A stretch of DNA of 64,000 nt from Vespa crabro (lineage: Eukaryota > Arthropoda > Insecta > Hymenoptera > Vespidae). The translations under genes and the position numbers were made by a program. Location: contig NW_025813666.1 of assembly GCF_910589235.1 (NCBI RefSeq), positions 124,001 to 188,000 of the forward strand, given 5' to 3'. Position 1 is the stretch's first letter. Each line of letters begins with the position of its first letter. Below are positions 1 to 12,163 of this stretch, in pieces. A model generated the notes under the pieces. The model had not been told where the DNA came from. It worked only from the letters and a program-made list of their open reading frames with translations, and did no database searches.

Positions 1-229
1 AACTTGAAATCTCGTTCAATTTCAATGATTTTATATTCTATCGATGCAGAATAAAGAATATAACAAGAATATAACGTTTTTACTATGTTTAAATACGCGT
101 TTTCATATGATAATTGTCGAAAAACGTAATCGACATACGCGAATTTCGGTATATGCGAAGATAAAATCGTGAAATCTTTAATAATACTTGTGCCACAGTT
201 AGAAAAATGTTACCAATCGATTCAGAACA
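1..229 (+). repeat. partial satellite monomer at left edge
   Basis: Position 1 corresponds to position 342 of the next repeat, so the window opens 112 bases into a monomer (phase set by the TTGCATTTCATAAGA anchor). The 229 bases match the equivalent part of the reference monomer. The array therefore extends leftwards beyond the window. Confidence 0.95.
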
Positions 230-292
230 TTGCATTTCATAAGATCAAACATCTATTTTATATTGGAATCAAAGTTTTTAACATTCTTTCAT

Positions 293-339
293 ATCGTATA
301 TACGATTTTTCGCTCATATACGCGTATCGTCGAAAAACG
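293..339. other. dyad-rich CpG core of the monomer (representative copy)
   Basis: Three dyads lie within 47 bp. ATCGTATATACGAT (293-306) is a perfect 14-bp palindrome. TTTTTCG (306-312) can pair with CGAAAAA (331-337), and a one-base bulge at 305 adds two more G-C pairs (303-304 with 338-339). ATACGCGTAT (318-327) is a perfect 10-bp palindrome in the loop of that stem. Eight of the monomer's 22 CpG are here. The core recurs every 341 bp. A few copies disturb it: the T-to-C change after GCTCA (8841 and relatives) lies next to the second palindrome, and the C-to-A change at 31359, 32382 and 37838 breaks the first. Formation of cruciforms or hairpins in vivo is inference. Confidence 0.7.
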
Positions 340-455
340 AAAACTTGAAATCTCGTTCAATTTCAATGATTTTATATTCTATCGATGCAGAATAAAGAAT
401 ATAACAAGAATATAACGTTTTTACTATGTTTAAATACGCGTTTTCATATGATAAT

Positions 456-476
456 TGTCGAAAAACGTAATCGACA
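456..476. other. short hairpin-forming inverted repeat in the monomer (representative copy)
   Basis: TGTCGA (456-461) pairs with TCGACA (471-476) across a 9-base loop, giving a 6-bp stem. The left arm overlaps the second GTCGAAAAACG copy. The type 2 subtype changes T456's neighbourhood (TTGTCG becomes TAGTCG), which removes the outermost T-A pair. The dyad is visible in the sequence; any function is unknown. Confidence 0.5.
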
Positions 477-484
477 TACGCGAA

Positions 485-501
485 TTTCGGTATATGCGAA
501 G
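485..501 (+). other. CENP-B-box-like motif (representative copy, one per monomer)
   Basis: TTCGGTATATGCGAA (486-500) fits the mammalian CENP-B box pattern TTCG-N4-A-N2-CGGG at 7 of the 9 essential positions: TTCG, the central A and the CG all match, and the last two G are A. It recurs every 341 bp, about 187 times in the window. The only change I noticed inside it is C to G at 61568. The word is also bounded by an inverted TTCG/CGAA pair, so it may simply be a dyad. CENP-B-like proteins derived from pogo-type transposases occur in several animal groups, and CENP-B-box-like words have been reported in insect satellites. Binding of any protein here is inference. Confidence 0.45.
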
Positions 502-1593
502 ATAAAATCGTGAAATCTTTAATAATACTTGTGCCACAGTTAGAAAAATGTTACCAATCGATTCAGAACATTGCATTTCATAAGATCAAACATCTATTTT
601 ATATTGGAATCAAAGTTTTTAACATTCTTTCATATCGTATATACGATTTTTCGCTCATATACGCGTATCGTCGAAAAACGAAAACTTGAAATCTCGTTCA
701 ATTTCAATGATTTTATATTCTATCGATGCAGAATAAAGAATATAACAAGAATATAACGTTTTTACTATGTTTAAATACGCGTTTTCATATGATAATTGTC
801 GAAAAACGTAATCGACATACGCGAATTTCGGTATATGCGAAGATAAAATCGTGAAATCTTTAATAATACTTGTGCCACAGTTAGAAAAATGTTACCAATC
901 GATTCAGAACATTGCATTTCATAAGATCAAACATCTATTTTATATTGGAATCAAAGTTTTTAACATTCTTTCATATCGTATATACGATTTTTCGCTCATA
1001 TACGCGTATCGTCGAAAAACGAAAACTTGAAATCTCGTTCAATTTCAATGATTTTATATTCTATCGATGCAGAATAAAGAATATAACAAGAATATAACGT
1101 TTTTACTATGTTTAAATACGCGTTTTCATATGATAATTGTCGAAAAACGTAATCGACATACGCGAATTTCGGTATATGCGAAGATAAAATCGTGAAATCT
1201 TTAATAATACTTGTGCCACAGTTAGAAAAATGTTACCAATCGATTCAGAACATTGCATTTCATAAGATCAAACATCTATTTTATATTGGAATCAAAGTTT
1301 TTAACATTCTTTCATATCGTATATACGATTTTTCGCTCATATACGCGTATCGTCGAAAAACGAAAACTTGAAATCTCGTTCAATTTCAATGATTTTATAT
1401 TCTATCGATGCAGAATAAAGAATATAACAAGAATATAACGTTTTTACTATGTTTAAATACGCGTTTTCATATGATAATTGTCGAAAAACGTAATCGACAT
1501 ACGCGAATTTCGGTATATGCGAAGATAAAATCGTGAAATCTTTAATAATACTTGTGCCACAGTTAGAAAAATGTTACCAATCGATTCAGAACA

Positions 1594-4500
1594 TTGCATT
1601 TCATAAGATCAAACATCTATTTTGTATTGGAATCAAAATTTTTAACATTCTTTCATATCGTATATACGATTTTTCGCTCATATACGCGTATCGTCGAAAA
1701 ACGAAAACTTGAAATCTCGTTCAATTTCAATGATTTTATATTCTATCGATGCAGAATAAAGAATATAACAAGAATATAACGTTTTTACTATGTTTAAATA
1801 CGCGTTTTCATATGATAATTGTCGAAAAACGTAATCGACATACGCGAATTTCGGTATATGCGAAGATAAAATCGTGAAATCTTTAATAATACTTGTGCCA
1901 CAGTTAGAAAAATGTTACCAATCGATTCAGAACATTGCATTTCATAAGATCAAACATCTATTTTATATTGGAATCAAAGTTTTTAACATTCTTTCATATC
2001 GTATATACGATTTTTCGCTCATATACGCGTATCGTCGAAAAACGAAAACTTGAAATCTCGTTCAATTTCAATGATTTTATATTCTATCGATGCAGAATAA
2101 AGAATATAACAAGAATATAACGTTTTTACTATGTTTAAATACGCGTTTTCATATGATAATTGTCGAAAAACGTAATCGACATACGCGAATTTCGGTATAT
2201 GCGAAGATAAAATCGTGAAATCTTTAATAATACTTGTGCCACAGTTAGAAAAATGTTACCAATCGATTCAGAACATTGCATTTCATAAGATCAAACATCT
2301 ATTTTATATTGGAATCAAAGTTTTTAACATTCTTTCATATCGTATATACGATTTTTCGCTCATATACGCGTATCGTCGAAAAACGAAAACTTGAAATCTC
2401 GTTCAATTTCAATGATTTTATATTCTATCGATGCAGAATAAAGAATATAACAAGAATATAACGTTTTTACTATGTTTAAATACGCGTTTTCATATGATAA
2501 TTGTCGAAAAACGTAATCGACATACGCGAATTTCGGTATATGCGAAGATAAAATCGTGAAATCTTTAATAATACTTGTGCCAAAGTTAGAAAAATGTTAC
2601 CAATCGATTCAGAACATTGCATTTCATAAGATCAAACATCTATTTTATATTGGAATCAAAGTTTTTAACATTCTTTCATATCGTATATACGATTTTTCGC
2701 TCATATACGCGTATCGTCGAAAAACGAAAACTTGAAATCTCGTTCAATTTCAATGATTTTATATTCTATCGATTCAGAATAAAGAATATAACAAGAATAT
2801 AACGTTTTTACTATGTTTAAATACGCGTTTTCATATGATAATTGTCGAAAAACGTAATCGACATACGCGAATTTCGGTATATGCGAAGATAAAATCGTGA
2901 AATCTTTAATAATACTTGTGCCACAGTTAGAAAAATGTTACCAATCGATTCAGAACATTGCATTTCATAAGATCAAACATCTATTTTATATTGGAATCAA
3001 AGTTTTTAACATTCTTTCATATCGTATATACGATTTTTCGCTCATATACGCGTATCGTCGAAAAACGAAAACTTGAAATCTCGTTCAATTTCAATGATTT
3101 TATATTCTATCGATGCAGAATAAAGAATATAACAAGAATATAACGTTTTTACTATGTTTAAATACGCGTTTTCATATGATAATTGTCGAAAAACGTAATC
3201 GACATACGCGAATTTCGGTATATGCGAAGATAAAATCGTGAAATCTTTAATAATACTTGTGCCACAGTTAGAAAAATGTTACCAATCGATTCAGAACATT
3301 GCATTTCATAAGATCAAACATCTATTTTATATTGGAATCAAAGTTCTTAACATTCTTTCATATCGTATATACGATTTTTCGCTCATATACGCGTATCGTC
3401 GAAAAACGAAAACTTGAAATCTCGTTCAATTTCAATGATTTTATATTCAATCGATGCAGAATAAAGAATATAACAAGAATATAACGTTTTTACTATGTTT
3501 AAATACGCGTTTTCATATGATAATTGTCGAAAAACGTAATCAACATACGCGAATTTCGGTATATGCGAAGATAAAATCGTGAAATCTTTAATAATACTTG
3601 TGCCACAGTTAGAAAAATGTTTCCAATCGATTCAGAACATTGCATTTCATAAGATCAAACATCTATTTTATATTGGAATCAAAGTTTTTAACATTCTTTC
3701 ATATCGTATATACGATTTTTCGCTCAAATACGCGTATCGTCGAATAACGAAAACTTGAAATCTCGTTCAATTTCAATGATTTTATATTCTATCGATGCAG
3801 AATAAAGAATATAACAAGAATATAACGTTTTTACTATGTTTAAATACGCGTTTTCATATGATAATTGTCGAAAAACGTAATCGACATACGCGAATTTCGG
3901 TATATGCGAAGATAAAATCGTGAAATCTTTAATAATACTTGTGCCACAGTTAGAAAAATGTTACCAATCGATTCAGAACATTGCATTTCATAAGATCAAA
4001 CATCTATTTTGTATTGGAATCAAAGTTTTTAACATTCTTTCATATCGTATATACGATTTTTCGCTCATATACGCGTATCGTCGAAAAACGAAAACTTGAA
4101 ATCTCGTTCAATTTCAATGATTTTGTATTCTATCGATGCAGAATAAAGAATATAACAAGAATATAACGTTTTTACTATGTTTAAATACGCGTTTTCATAT
4201 GATAATTGTCGAAAAACGTAATCGACATACGCGAATTTCGGTATATGCGAAGATAAAATCGTGAAATCTTTAATAATACTTGTGCCACAGTTAGAAAAAT
4301 GTTACCAATCGATTCAGAACATTGCATTTCATAAGATCAAACATCTATTTTATATTGGAATCAAAGTTTTTAACATTCTTTCATATCGTATATACGATTT
4401 TTCGCTCATATAAGCGTATCGTCGAAAAACGAAAACTTGAAATCACGTTCAATTTCAATGATTTTATATTCTATCGATGCAGAATAAAGAATATAACAAG

Positions 4501-5003
4501 AATATAACGTTTTTACTATGTTTAAATACGCGTTTTCATATGATAATTGTCGAAAAACGTAATCGACATACGCGAATTTCGGTATATGCGAAGATAAAAT
4601 CGTGAAATCTTTAATAATACTTGTGCCACAGTTAGAAAAATGTTACCAATCGATTCAGAACATTGCATTTCATAAGATCAAACATCTATTTTGTATTGGA
4701 ATCAAAGTTTTTAACATTCTTTCATATCGTATATACGATTTTTCGCTCATATACGCGTATCGTCGAAAAACGAAAACTTGAAATCTCGTTCAATTTCAAT
4801 GATTTTATATTCTATCGATGCAGAATAAAGAATATAACAAGAATATAACGTTTTTACTATGTTTAAATACGCGTTTTCATATGATAATTGTCGAAAAACG
4901 TAATCGACATACGCGAATTTCGGTATATGCGAAGATAAAATCGTGAAATCTTTAATAATACTTGTGCCACAGTTAGAAAAATGTTACCAATCGATTCAGA
5001 ACA
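1594..5003 (+). repeat. G-variant monomers and private-change cluster
   Basis: Monomers at 1594, 3981 and 4663 share an A-to-G change in the TTTTATATTGG stretch (1624, 4011, 4693), spaced 7 and 2 monomers apart. Between them lies an unusual run of unshared changes: 3346, 3449, 3542, 3622, 3727 and 3745, six in 400 bp. Monomer 4322 adds two more. Elsewhere the rate is often below one per monomer. This looks like a little-homogenised stretch of the array. Confidence 0.6.
2617..2957 (+). repeat. monomer with GATTCAG variant, partner of 7049-7389
   Basis: GATGCAG is changed to GATTCAG at 2774. The same change occurs at 7206, 4432 bp away, which is 13 monomers less the net -1 of the three indels between them. 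No other shared marker links the two neighbourhoods, so common descent by duplication is only suggested. Confidence 0.4.
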
Positions 5004-6026
5004 TTGCATTTCATAAGATCAAACATCTATTTTATATTGGAATCAAAGTTTTTAACATTCTTTCATATCGTATATACGATTTTTCGCTCATATACGCGTA
5101 TCGTCGAAAAACGAAAACTTGAAATCTCGTTCAATTTCAATGATTTTATATTCTATCGATGCAGAATAAAGAATATAACAAGAATATAACGTTTTTACTA
5201 TGTTTAAATACGCGTTTTCATATGATAATTGTCGAAAAACGTAATCGACATACGCGAATTTCGGTATATGCGAAGATAAAATCGTGAAATCTTTAATAAT
5301 ACTTGTGCCACAGTTAGAAAAATGTTACCAATCGATTCAGAACATTGCATTTCATAAGATCAAACATCTATTTTATATTGGAATCAAAGTTTTTAACATT
5401 CTTTCATATCGTATATACGATTTTTCGCTCATATACGCGTATCGTCGAAAAACGAAAACTTGAAATCTCGTTCAATTTCAATGATTTTATATTCTATCGA
5501 TGCAGAATAAAGAATATAACAAGAATATAACGTTTTTACTATGTTTAAATACGCGTTTTCATATGATAATTGTCGAAAAACGTAATCGACATACACGAAT
5601 TTCGGTATATGCGAAGATAAAATCGTGAAATCTTTAATAATACTTGTGCCACAGTTAGAAAAATGTTACCAATCGATTCAGAACATTGCATTTCATAAGA
5701 TCAAACATCTATTTTATATTGGAATCAAAGTTTTTAACATTCTTTCATATCGTATATACGATTTTTCGCTCATATACGCGTATCGTCGAAAAACGAAAAC
5801 TTGAAATCTCGTTCAATTTCAATGATTTTATATTCTATCGATGCAGAATAAAGAATATAACAAGAATATAACGTTTTTACTATGTTTAAATACGCGTTTT
5901 CATATGATAATTGTCGAAAAACGTAATCGACATACGCGAATTTCGGTATATGCGAAGATAAAATCGTGAAATCTTTAATAATACTTGTGCCACAGTTAGA
6001 AAAATGTTACCAATCGATTCAGAACA

Positions 6027-7048
6027 TTGCATTTCATAAGATCAAACATCTATTTTATATTGGAATCAAAGTTTTTAACATTCTTTCATATCGTATATAC
6101 GACTTTTTCGCTCATATACGCGTATCGTCGAAAAACGAAAACTTGAAATCTCGTTCAATTTCAATGATTTTATATTCTATCGATGCAGAATAAAGAATAT
6201 AACAAGAATATAACGTTTTTACTATGTTTAAATACGCGTTTTCATATGATAATTGTCGAAAAACGTAATCGACATACGCGAATTTCGGTATATGCGAAGA
6301 TAAAATCGTGAAATCTTTAATAATACTTGTGCCACAGTTAGAAAAATGTTACCAATCGATTCAGAACATTGCATTTCATAAGATCAAACATCTATTTTAT
6401 ATTGGAATCAAAGTTTTTAACATTCTTTCATATCGTATATACGATTTTTCGCTCATATACGCGTATCGTCGAAAAACGAAAACTTGAAATCTCGTTCAAT
6501 TTCAATGATTTTATAATCTATCGATGCAGAATAAAGAATATAACAAGAATATAACGTTTTTACTATGTTTAAATACGCGTTTTCATATGTAATTGTCGAA
6601 AAACGTAATCGACATACGCGAATTTCGGTATATGCGAAGATAAAATCGTGAAATCTTTAATAATACTTGTGCCACAGTTAGAAAAATGTTACCAATCGAT
6701 TCAGAACATTGCATTTCATAAGATCAAACTTCTATTTTATATTGGAATCAAAGTTTTTAACATTCTTTCATATCGTATATACGATTTTCGCTCATATACG
6801 CGTATCGTCGAAAAACGAAAACTTGAAATCTCGTTCAATTTCAATGATTTTATATTCTATCGATGCAGAATAAAGAATATAACAAGAATATAACGTTTTT
6901 ACTATGTTTAAATACGCGTTTTCATATGATAATTGTCGAAAAACGTAATCGACATACGCGAATTTCGGTATATGCGAAGATAAAATCGTGAAATCTTTAA
7001 TAATACTTGTGCCACAGTTAGAAAAATGTTACCAATCGATTCAGAACA
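6027..7048 (+). repeat. three consecutive monomers with 1-bp indels (342, 340, 340 bp)
   Basis: Monomer 6027 has an extra C at 6103. Monomer 6369 lacks one A after CATATG at 6589 and also has a T-to-A change near 6515. Monomer 6709 lacks one T in the T5 tract at 6785-6788 and has an A-to-T change near 6730. These are the only indels in the first 21 kb and sit next to each other. They may mark an older, less homogenised spot, or in part assembly error. Confidence 0.75.
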
Positions 7049-8753
7049 TTGCATTTCATAAGATCAAACATCTATTTTATATTGGAATCAAAGTTTTTAA
7101 CATTCTTTCATATCGTATATACGATTTTTCGCTCATATACGCGTATCGTCGAAAAACGAAAACTTGAAATCTCGTTCAATTTCAATGATTTTATATTCTA
7201 TCGATTCAGAATAAAGAATATAACAAGAATATAACGTTTTTACTATGTTTAAATACGCGTTTTCATATGATAATTGTCGAAAAACGTAATCGACATACGC
7301 GAATTTCGGTATATGCGAAGATAAAATCGTGAAATCTTTAATAATACTTGTGCCACAGTTAGAAAAATGTTACCAATCGATTCAGAACATTGCATTTCAT
7401 AAGATCAAACATCTATTTTATATTGGAATCAAAGTTTTTAACATTCTTTCATATCGTATATACGATTTTTCGCTCATATACGCGTATCGTCAAAAAACGA
7501 AAACTTGAAATCTCGTTCAATTTCAATGATTTTATATTCTATCGATGCAGAATAAAGAATATAACAAGAATATAACGTTTTTACTATGTTTAAATACGCG
7601 TTTTCATATGATAATTGTCGAAAAACGTAATCGACATACGCGAATTTCGGTATATGCGAAGATAAAATCGTGAAATCTTTAATAATACTTGTGCCACAGT
7701 TAGAAAAATGTTACCAATCGATTCAGAACATTGCATTGCATAAGATCAAACATCTATTTTATATTGGAATCAAAGTTTTTAACATTCTTTCATATCGTAT
7801 ATACGATTTTTCGCTCATATACGCGTATCGTCGAAAAACGAAAACTTGAAATCTCGTTCAACTTCAATGATTTTATATTCTATCGATGCAGAATAAAGAA
7901 TATAACAAGAATATAACGTTTTTACTATGTTTAAATACGCGTTTTCATATGATAATTGTCGAAAAACGTAATCGACATACGCGAATTTCGGTATATGCGA
8001 AGATAAAATCGTGAAATCTTTAATAATACTTGTGCCACAGTTAGAAAAGTGTTACCAATCGATTCAGAACATTGCATTTCATAAGATCAAACATCTATTT
8101 TATATTGGAATCAAAGTTTTTAACATTCTTTCATATCGTATATACGATTTTTCGCTCATATACGCGTATCGTCGAAAAACGAAAACTTGAAATCTCGTTC
8201 AATTTCAATGATTTTATATTCTATCGATGCAGAATAAAGAATATAACAAGAATATAACGTTTTTACTATGTTTAAATACGCGTTTTCATATGATAATTGT
8301 CGAAAAACGTAATCGACATACGCGAATTTCGGTATATGCGAAGATAAAATCGTGAAATCTTTAATAATACTTGTGCCACAGTTAGAAAAATGTTACCAAT
8401 CGATTCAGAACATTGCATTTCATAAGATCAAACATCTATTTTATATTGGAATCAAAGTTTTTAACATTCTTTCATATCGTATATACGATTTTTCGCTCAT
8501 ATACGCGTATCGTCGAAAAACGAAAACTTGAAATCTCGTTCAATTTCAATGATTTTATATTCTATCGATGCAGAATAAAGAATATAACAAGAATATAACG
8601 TTTTTACTATGTTTAAATACGCGTTTTCATATGATAATTGTCGAAAAACGTAATCGACATACGCGAATTTCGGTATATGCGAAGATAAAATCGTGAAATC
8701 TTTAATAATACTTGTGCCACAGTTAGAAAAATGTTACCAATCGATTCAGAACA

Positions 8754-11700
8754 TTGCATTTCATAAGATCAAACATCTATTTTATATTGGAATCAAAGTT
8801 TTTAACATTCTTTCATATCGTATATACGATTTTTCGCTCACATACGCGTATCGTCGAAAAACGAAAACTTGAAATCTCGTTCAATTTCAATGATTTTATA
8901 TTCTATCGATGCAGAATAAAGAATATAACAAGAATATAACGTTTTTACTATGTTTAAATACGCGTTTTCATATGATAATTGTCGAAAAACGTAATCGACA
9001 TACGCGAATTTCGGTATATGCGAAGATAAAATCGTGAAATCTTTAATAATACTTGTGCCACAGTTAGAAAAATGTTACCAATCGATTCAGAACATTGCAT
9101 TTCATAAGATCAAACATCTATTTTATATTGGAATCAAAGTTTTTAACATTCTTTCATATCGTATATACGATTTTTCGCTCATATACGCGTATCGTCGAAA
9201 AACGAAAACTTGAAATCTCGTTCAATTTCAATGATTTTATATTCTATCGATGCAGAATAAAGAATATAACAAGAATATAACGTTTTTACTATGTTTAAAT
9301 ACGCGTTTTCATATGATAATTGTCGAAAAACGTAATCGACATACGCGAATTTCGGTATATGCGAAGATAAAATCGTGAAATCTTTAATAATACTTGTGCC
9401 ACAGTTAGAAAAATGTTACCAATCGATTCAGAACATTGCATTTCATAAGATCAAACATCTATTTTATATTGGAATCAAAGTTTTTAACATTCTTTCATAT
9501 CGTATATACGATTTTTCGCTCATATACGCGTATCGTCGAAAAACGAAAACTTGAAATCTCGTTCAATTTCAATGATTTTATATTCTATCGATGCAGAATA
9601 AAGAATATAACAAGAATATAACGTTTTTACTATGTTTAAATACGCGTTTTCATATGATAATTGTCGAAAAACGTAATCGACATACGCGAATTTCGGTATA
9701 TGCGAAGATAAAATCGTGAAATCTTTAATAATACTTGTGCCACAGTTAGAAAAATGTTACCAATCGATTCAGAACATTGCATTTCATAAGATCAAACATC
9801 TATTTTATATTGGAATCAAAGTTTTTAACATTCTTTCATATCGTATATACGATTTTTCGCTCATATACGCGTATCGTCGAAAAACGAAAACTTGAAATCT
9901 CGTTCAATTTCAATGATTTTATATTCTATCGATGCAGAATAAAGAATATAACAAGAATATAACGTTTTTACTATGTTTAAATACGCGTTTTCATATGATA
10001 ATTGTCGAAAAACGTAATCGACATACGCGAATTTCGGTATATGCGAAGATAAAATCGTGAAATCTTTAATAATACTTGTGCCACAGTTAGAAAAATGTTA
10101 CCAATCGATTCAGAACATTGCATTTCATAAGATCAAACATCTATTTTATATTGGAATCAAAGTTTTTAACATTCTTTCATATCGTATATACGATTTTTCG
10201 CTCATATACGCGTATCGTCGAAAAACGAAAACTTGAAATCTCGTTCAATTTCAATGATTTTATATTCTATCGATGCAGAATAAAGAATATAACAAGAATA
10301 TAACGTTTTTACTATGTTTAAATACGCGTTTTCATATGATAATTGTCGAAAAACGTAATCGACATACGCGAATTTCGGTATATGCGAAGATAAAATCGTG
10401 TAATCTTTAATAATACTTGTGCCACAGTTAGAAAAATGTTACCAATCGATTCAGAACATTGCATTTCATAAGATCAAACATCTATTTTATATTGGAATCA
10501 AAGTTTTTAACATTCTTTCATATCGTATATACGATTTTTCGCTCATATACGCGTATCGTCGAAAAACGAAAACTTGAAATCTCGTTCAATTTCAATGATT
10601 TTATATTCTATCGATGCAGAATAAAGAATATAACAAGAATATAACGTTTTTACTATGTTTAAATACGCGTTTTCATATGATAATTGTCGAAAAACGTAAT
10701 CGACATACGCGAATTTCGGTATATGCGAAGATAAAATCGTGAAATCTTTAATAATACTTGTGCCACAGTTAGAAAAATGTTACCAATCGATTCAGAACAT
10801 TGCATTTCATAAGATCAAACATCTATTTTATATTGGAATCAAAGTTTTTAACATTCTTTCATATCGTATATACGATTTTTCGCTCATATACGCGTATCGT
10901 CGAAAAACGAAAACTTGAAATCTCGTTCAATTTCATTGATTTTATATTCTATCGATGCAGAATAAAGAATATAACAAGAATATAACGTTTTTACTATGTT
11001 TAAATACGCGTTTTCATATGATAATTGTCGAAAAACGTAATCGACATACGCGAATTTCGGTATATGCGAAGATAAAATCGTGAAATCTTTAATAATACTT
11101 GTGCCACAGTTAGAAAAATGTTACCAATCGATTCAGAACATTGCATTTCATAAGATCAAACATCTATTTTATATTGGAATCAAAGTTTTTAACATTCTTT
11201 CATATCGTATATACGATTTTTCGCTCATATACGCGTATCGTCGAAAAACGAAAACTTGAAATCTCGTTCAATTTCAATGATTTTATATTCTATCGATGCA
11301 GAATAAAGAATATAACAAGAATATAACGTTTTTACTATGTTTAAATACGCGTTTTCATATGATAATTGTCGAAAAACGTAATCGACATACGCGAATTTCG
11401 GTATATGCGAAGATAAAATCGTGAAATCTTTAATAATACTTGTGCCACAGTTAGAAAAATGTTACCAATCGATTCAGAACATTGCATTTCATAAGATCAA
11501 ACATCTATTTTATATTGGAATCAAAGTTTTTAACATTCTTTCATATCGTATATACGATTTTTCGCTCATATACGCGTATCGTCGAAAAACGAAAACTTGA
11601 AATCTCGTTCAATTTCAATGATTTTATATTCTATCGATGCAGAATAAAGAATATAACAAGAATATAACGTTTTTACTATGGTTAAATACGCGTTTTCATA

Positions 11701-12163
11701 TGATAATTGTCGAAAAACGTAATCGACATACGCGAATTTCGGTATATGCGAAGATAAAATCGTGAAATCTTTAATAATACTTGTGCCACAGTTAGAAAAA
11801 TGTTACCAATCGATTCAGAACATTGCATTTCATAAGATCAAACATCTATTTTATATTGGAATCAAAGTTTTTAACATTCTTTCATATCGTATATACGATT
11901 TTTCGCTCATATACGCGTATCGTCGAAAAACGAAAACTTGAAATCTCGTTCAATTTCAATGATTTTATATTCTATCGATGCAGAATAAAGAATATAACAA
12001 GAATATAACGTTTTTACTATGTTTAAATACGCGTTTTCATATGATAATTGTCGAAAAACGTAATCGACATACGCGAATTTCGGTATATGCGAAGATAAAA
12101 TCGTGAAATCTTTAATAATACTTGTGCCACAGTTAGAAAAATGTTACCAATCGATTCAGAACA
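8754..12163 (+). repeat. 10-monomer higher-order repeat unit, copy 1
   Basis: Diagnostic changes are T to C at 8841 (GCTCACATACG), A to T at 10936 (TTCATTGAT) and T to G at 11681 (CTATGGTTAAA). Each recurs exactly 3410 bp (10 x 341) later, at 12251, 14346 and 15091. A private T at 10401 marks divergence since duplication. Boundaries are set by the monomer phase and are only known to within a few monomers. Confidence 0.8.

Larger units (their letters stand above)
230..570 (+). repeat. reference (type 1) 341-bp satellite monomer
   Basis: This copy matches the commonest form and serves as reference. Composition is A125 C52 G46 T118 (28.7% GC) with 22 CpG against about 7 expected. It holds six A5 or T5 tracts (275-279, 306-310, 333-337, 418-422, 461-465, 544-548). 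It also holds a 14-bp perfect palindrome (293-306), a 10-bp palindrome around an MluI site (318-327), further short palindromes (AATCGATT 558-565, TCATATGA 444-451), a CENP-B-box-like word (486-500) and an AATAAA word (391-396). The 11-mer GTCGAAAAACG occurs twice (329-339 and 457-467) and TACGCG three times (319, 435, 477). The length of 341 bp is close to two nucleosome repeats. It contains a 61-codon frame starting at TTG, judged noncoding because its preservation follows from copy identity alone. Confidence 0.95.

Noticed and set aside
354..364. RNA polymerase III B-box-like word (GTTCAATTTC)
   Set aside because: It differs from the B-box consensus at several fixed positions and has no recognisable A-box at a suitable distance upstream. 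It is expected by chance in this composition.
230..415. A 61-codon open frame in almost every monomer (and 67-, 75-, 81-, 87- and 94-codon versions)
   Set aside because: It starts at TTG, not ATG, and the unit length (341) is not a multiple of three. Longer versions arise only from single indels or loss of the TAA. Its preservation is fully explained by near-identity of the monomers, and stops occur freely (GAATAA at 3745, AGATGA at 36076 and similar). No domain or signal is recognisable.
230..570. Origin of the monomer from two diverged ~170-bp halves
   Set aside because: Shared words occur at inconsistent offsets (TACGCG 116 bp, GTCGAAAAACG 128 bp, TTCATAT 155 bp, TGAAATCT 165 bp), not a steady ~170. 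A formal half-to-half alignment could revisit this.
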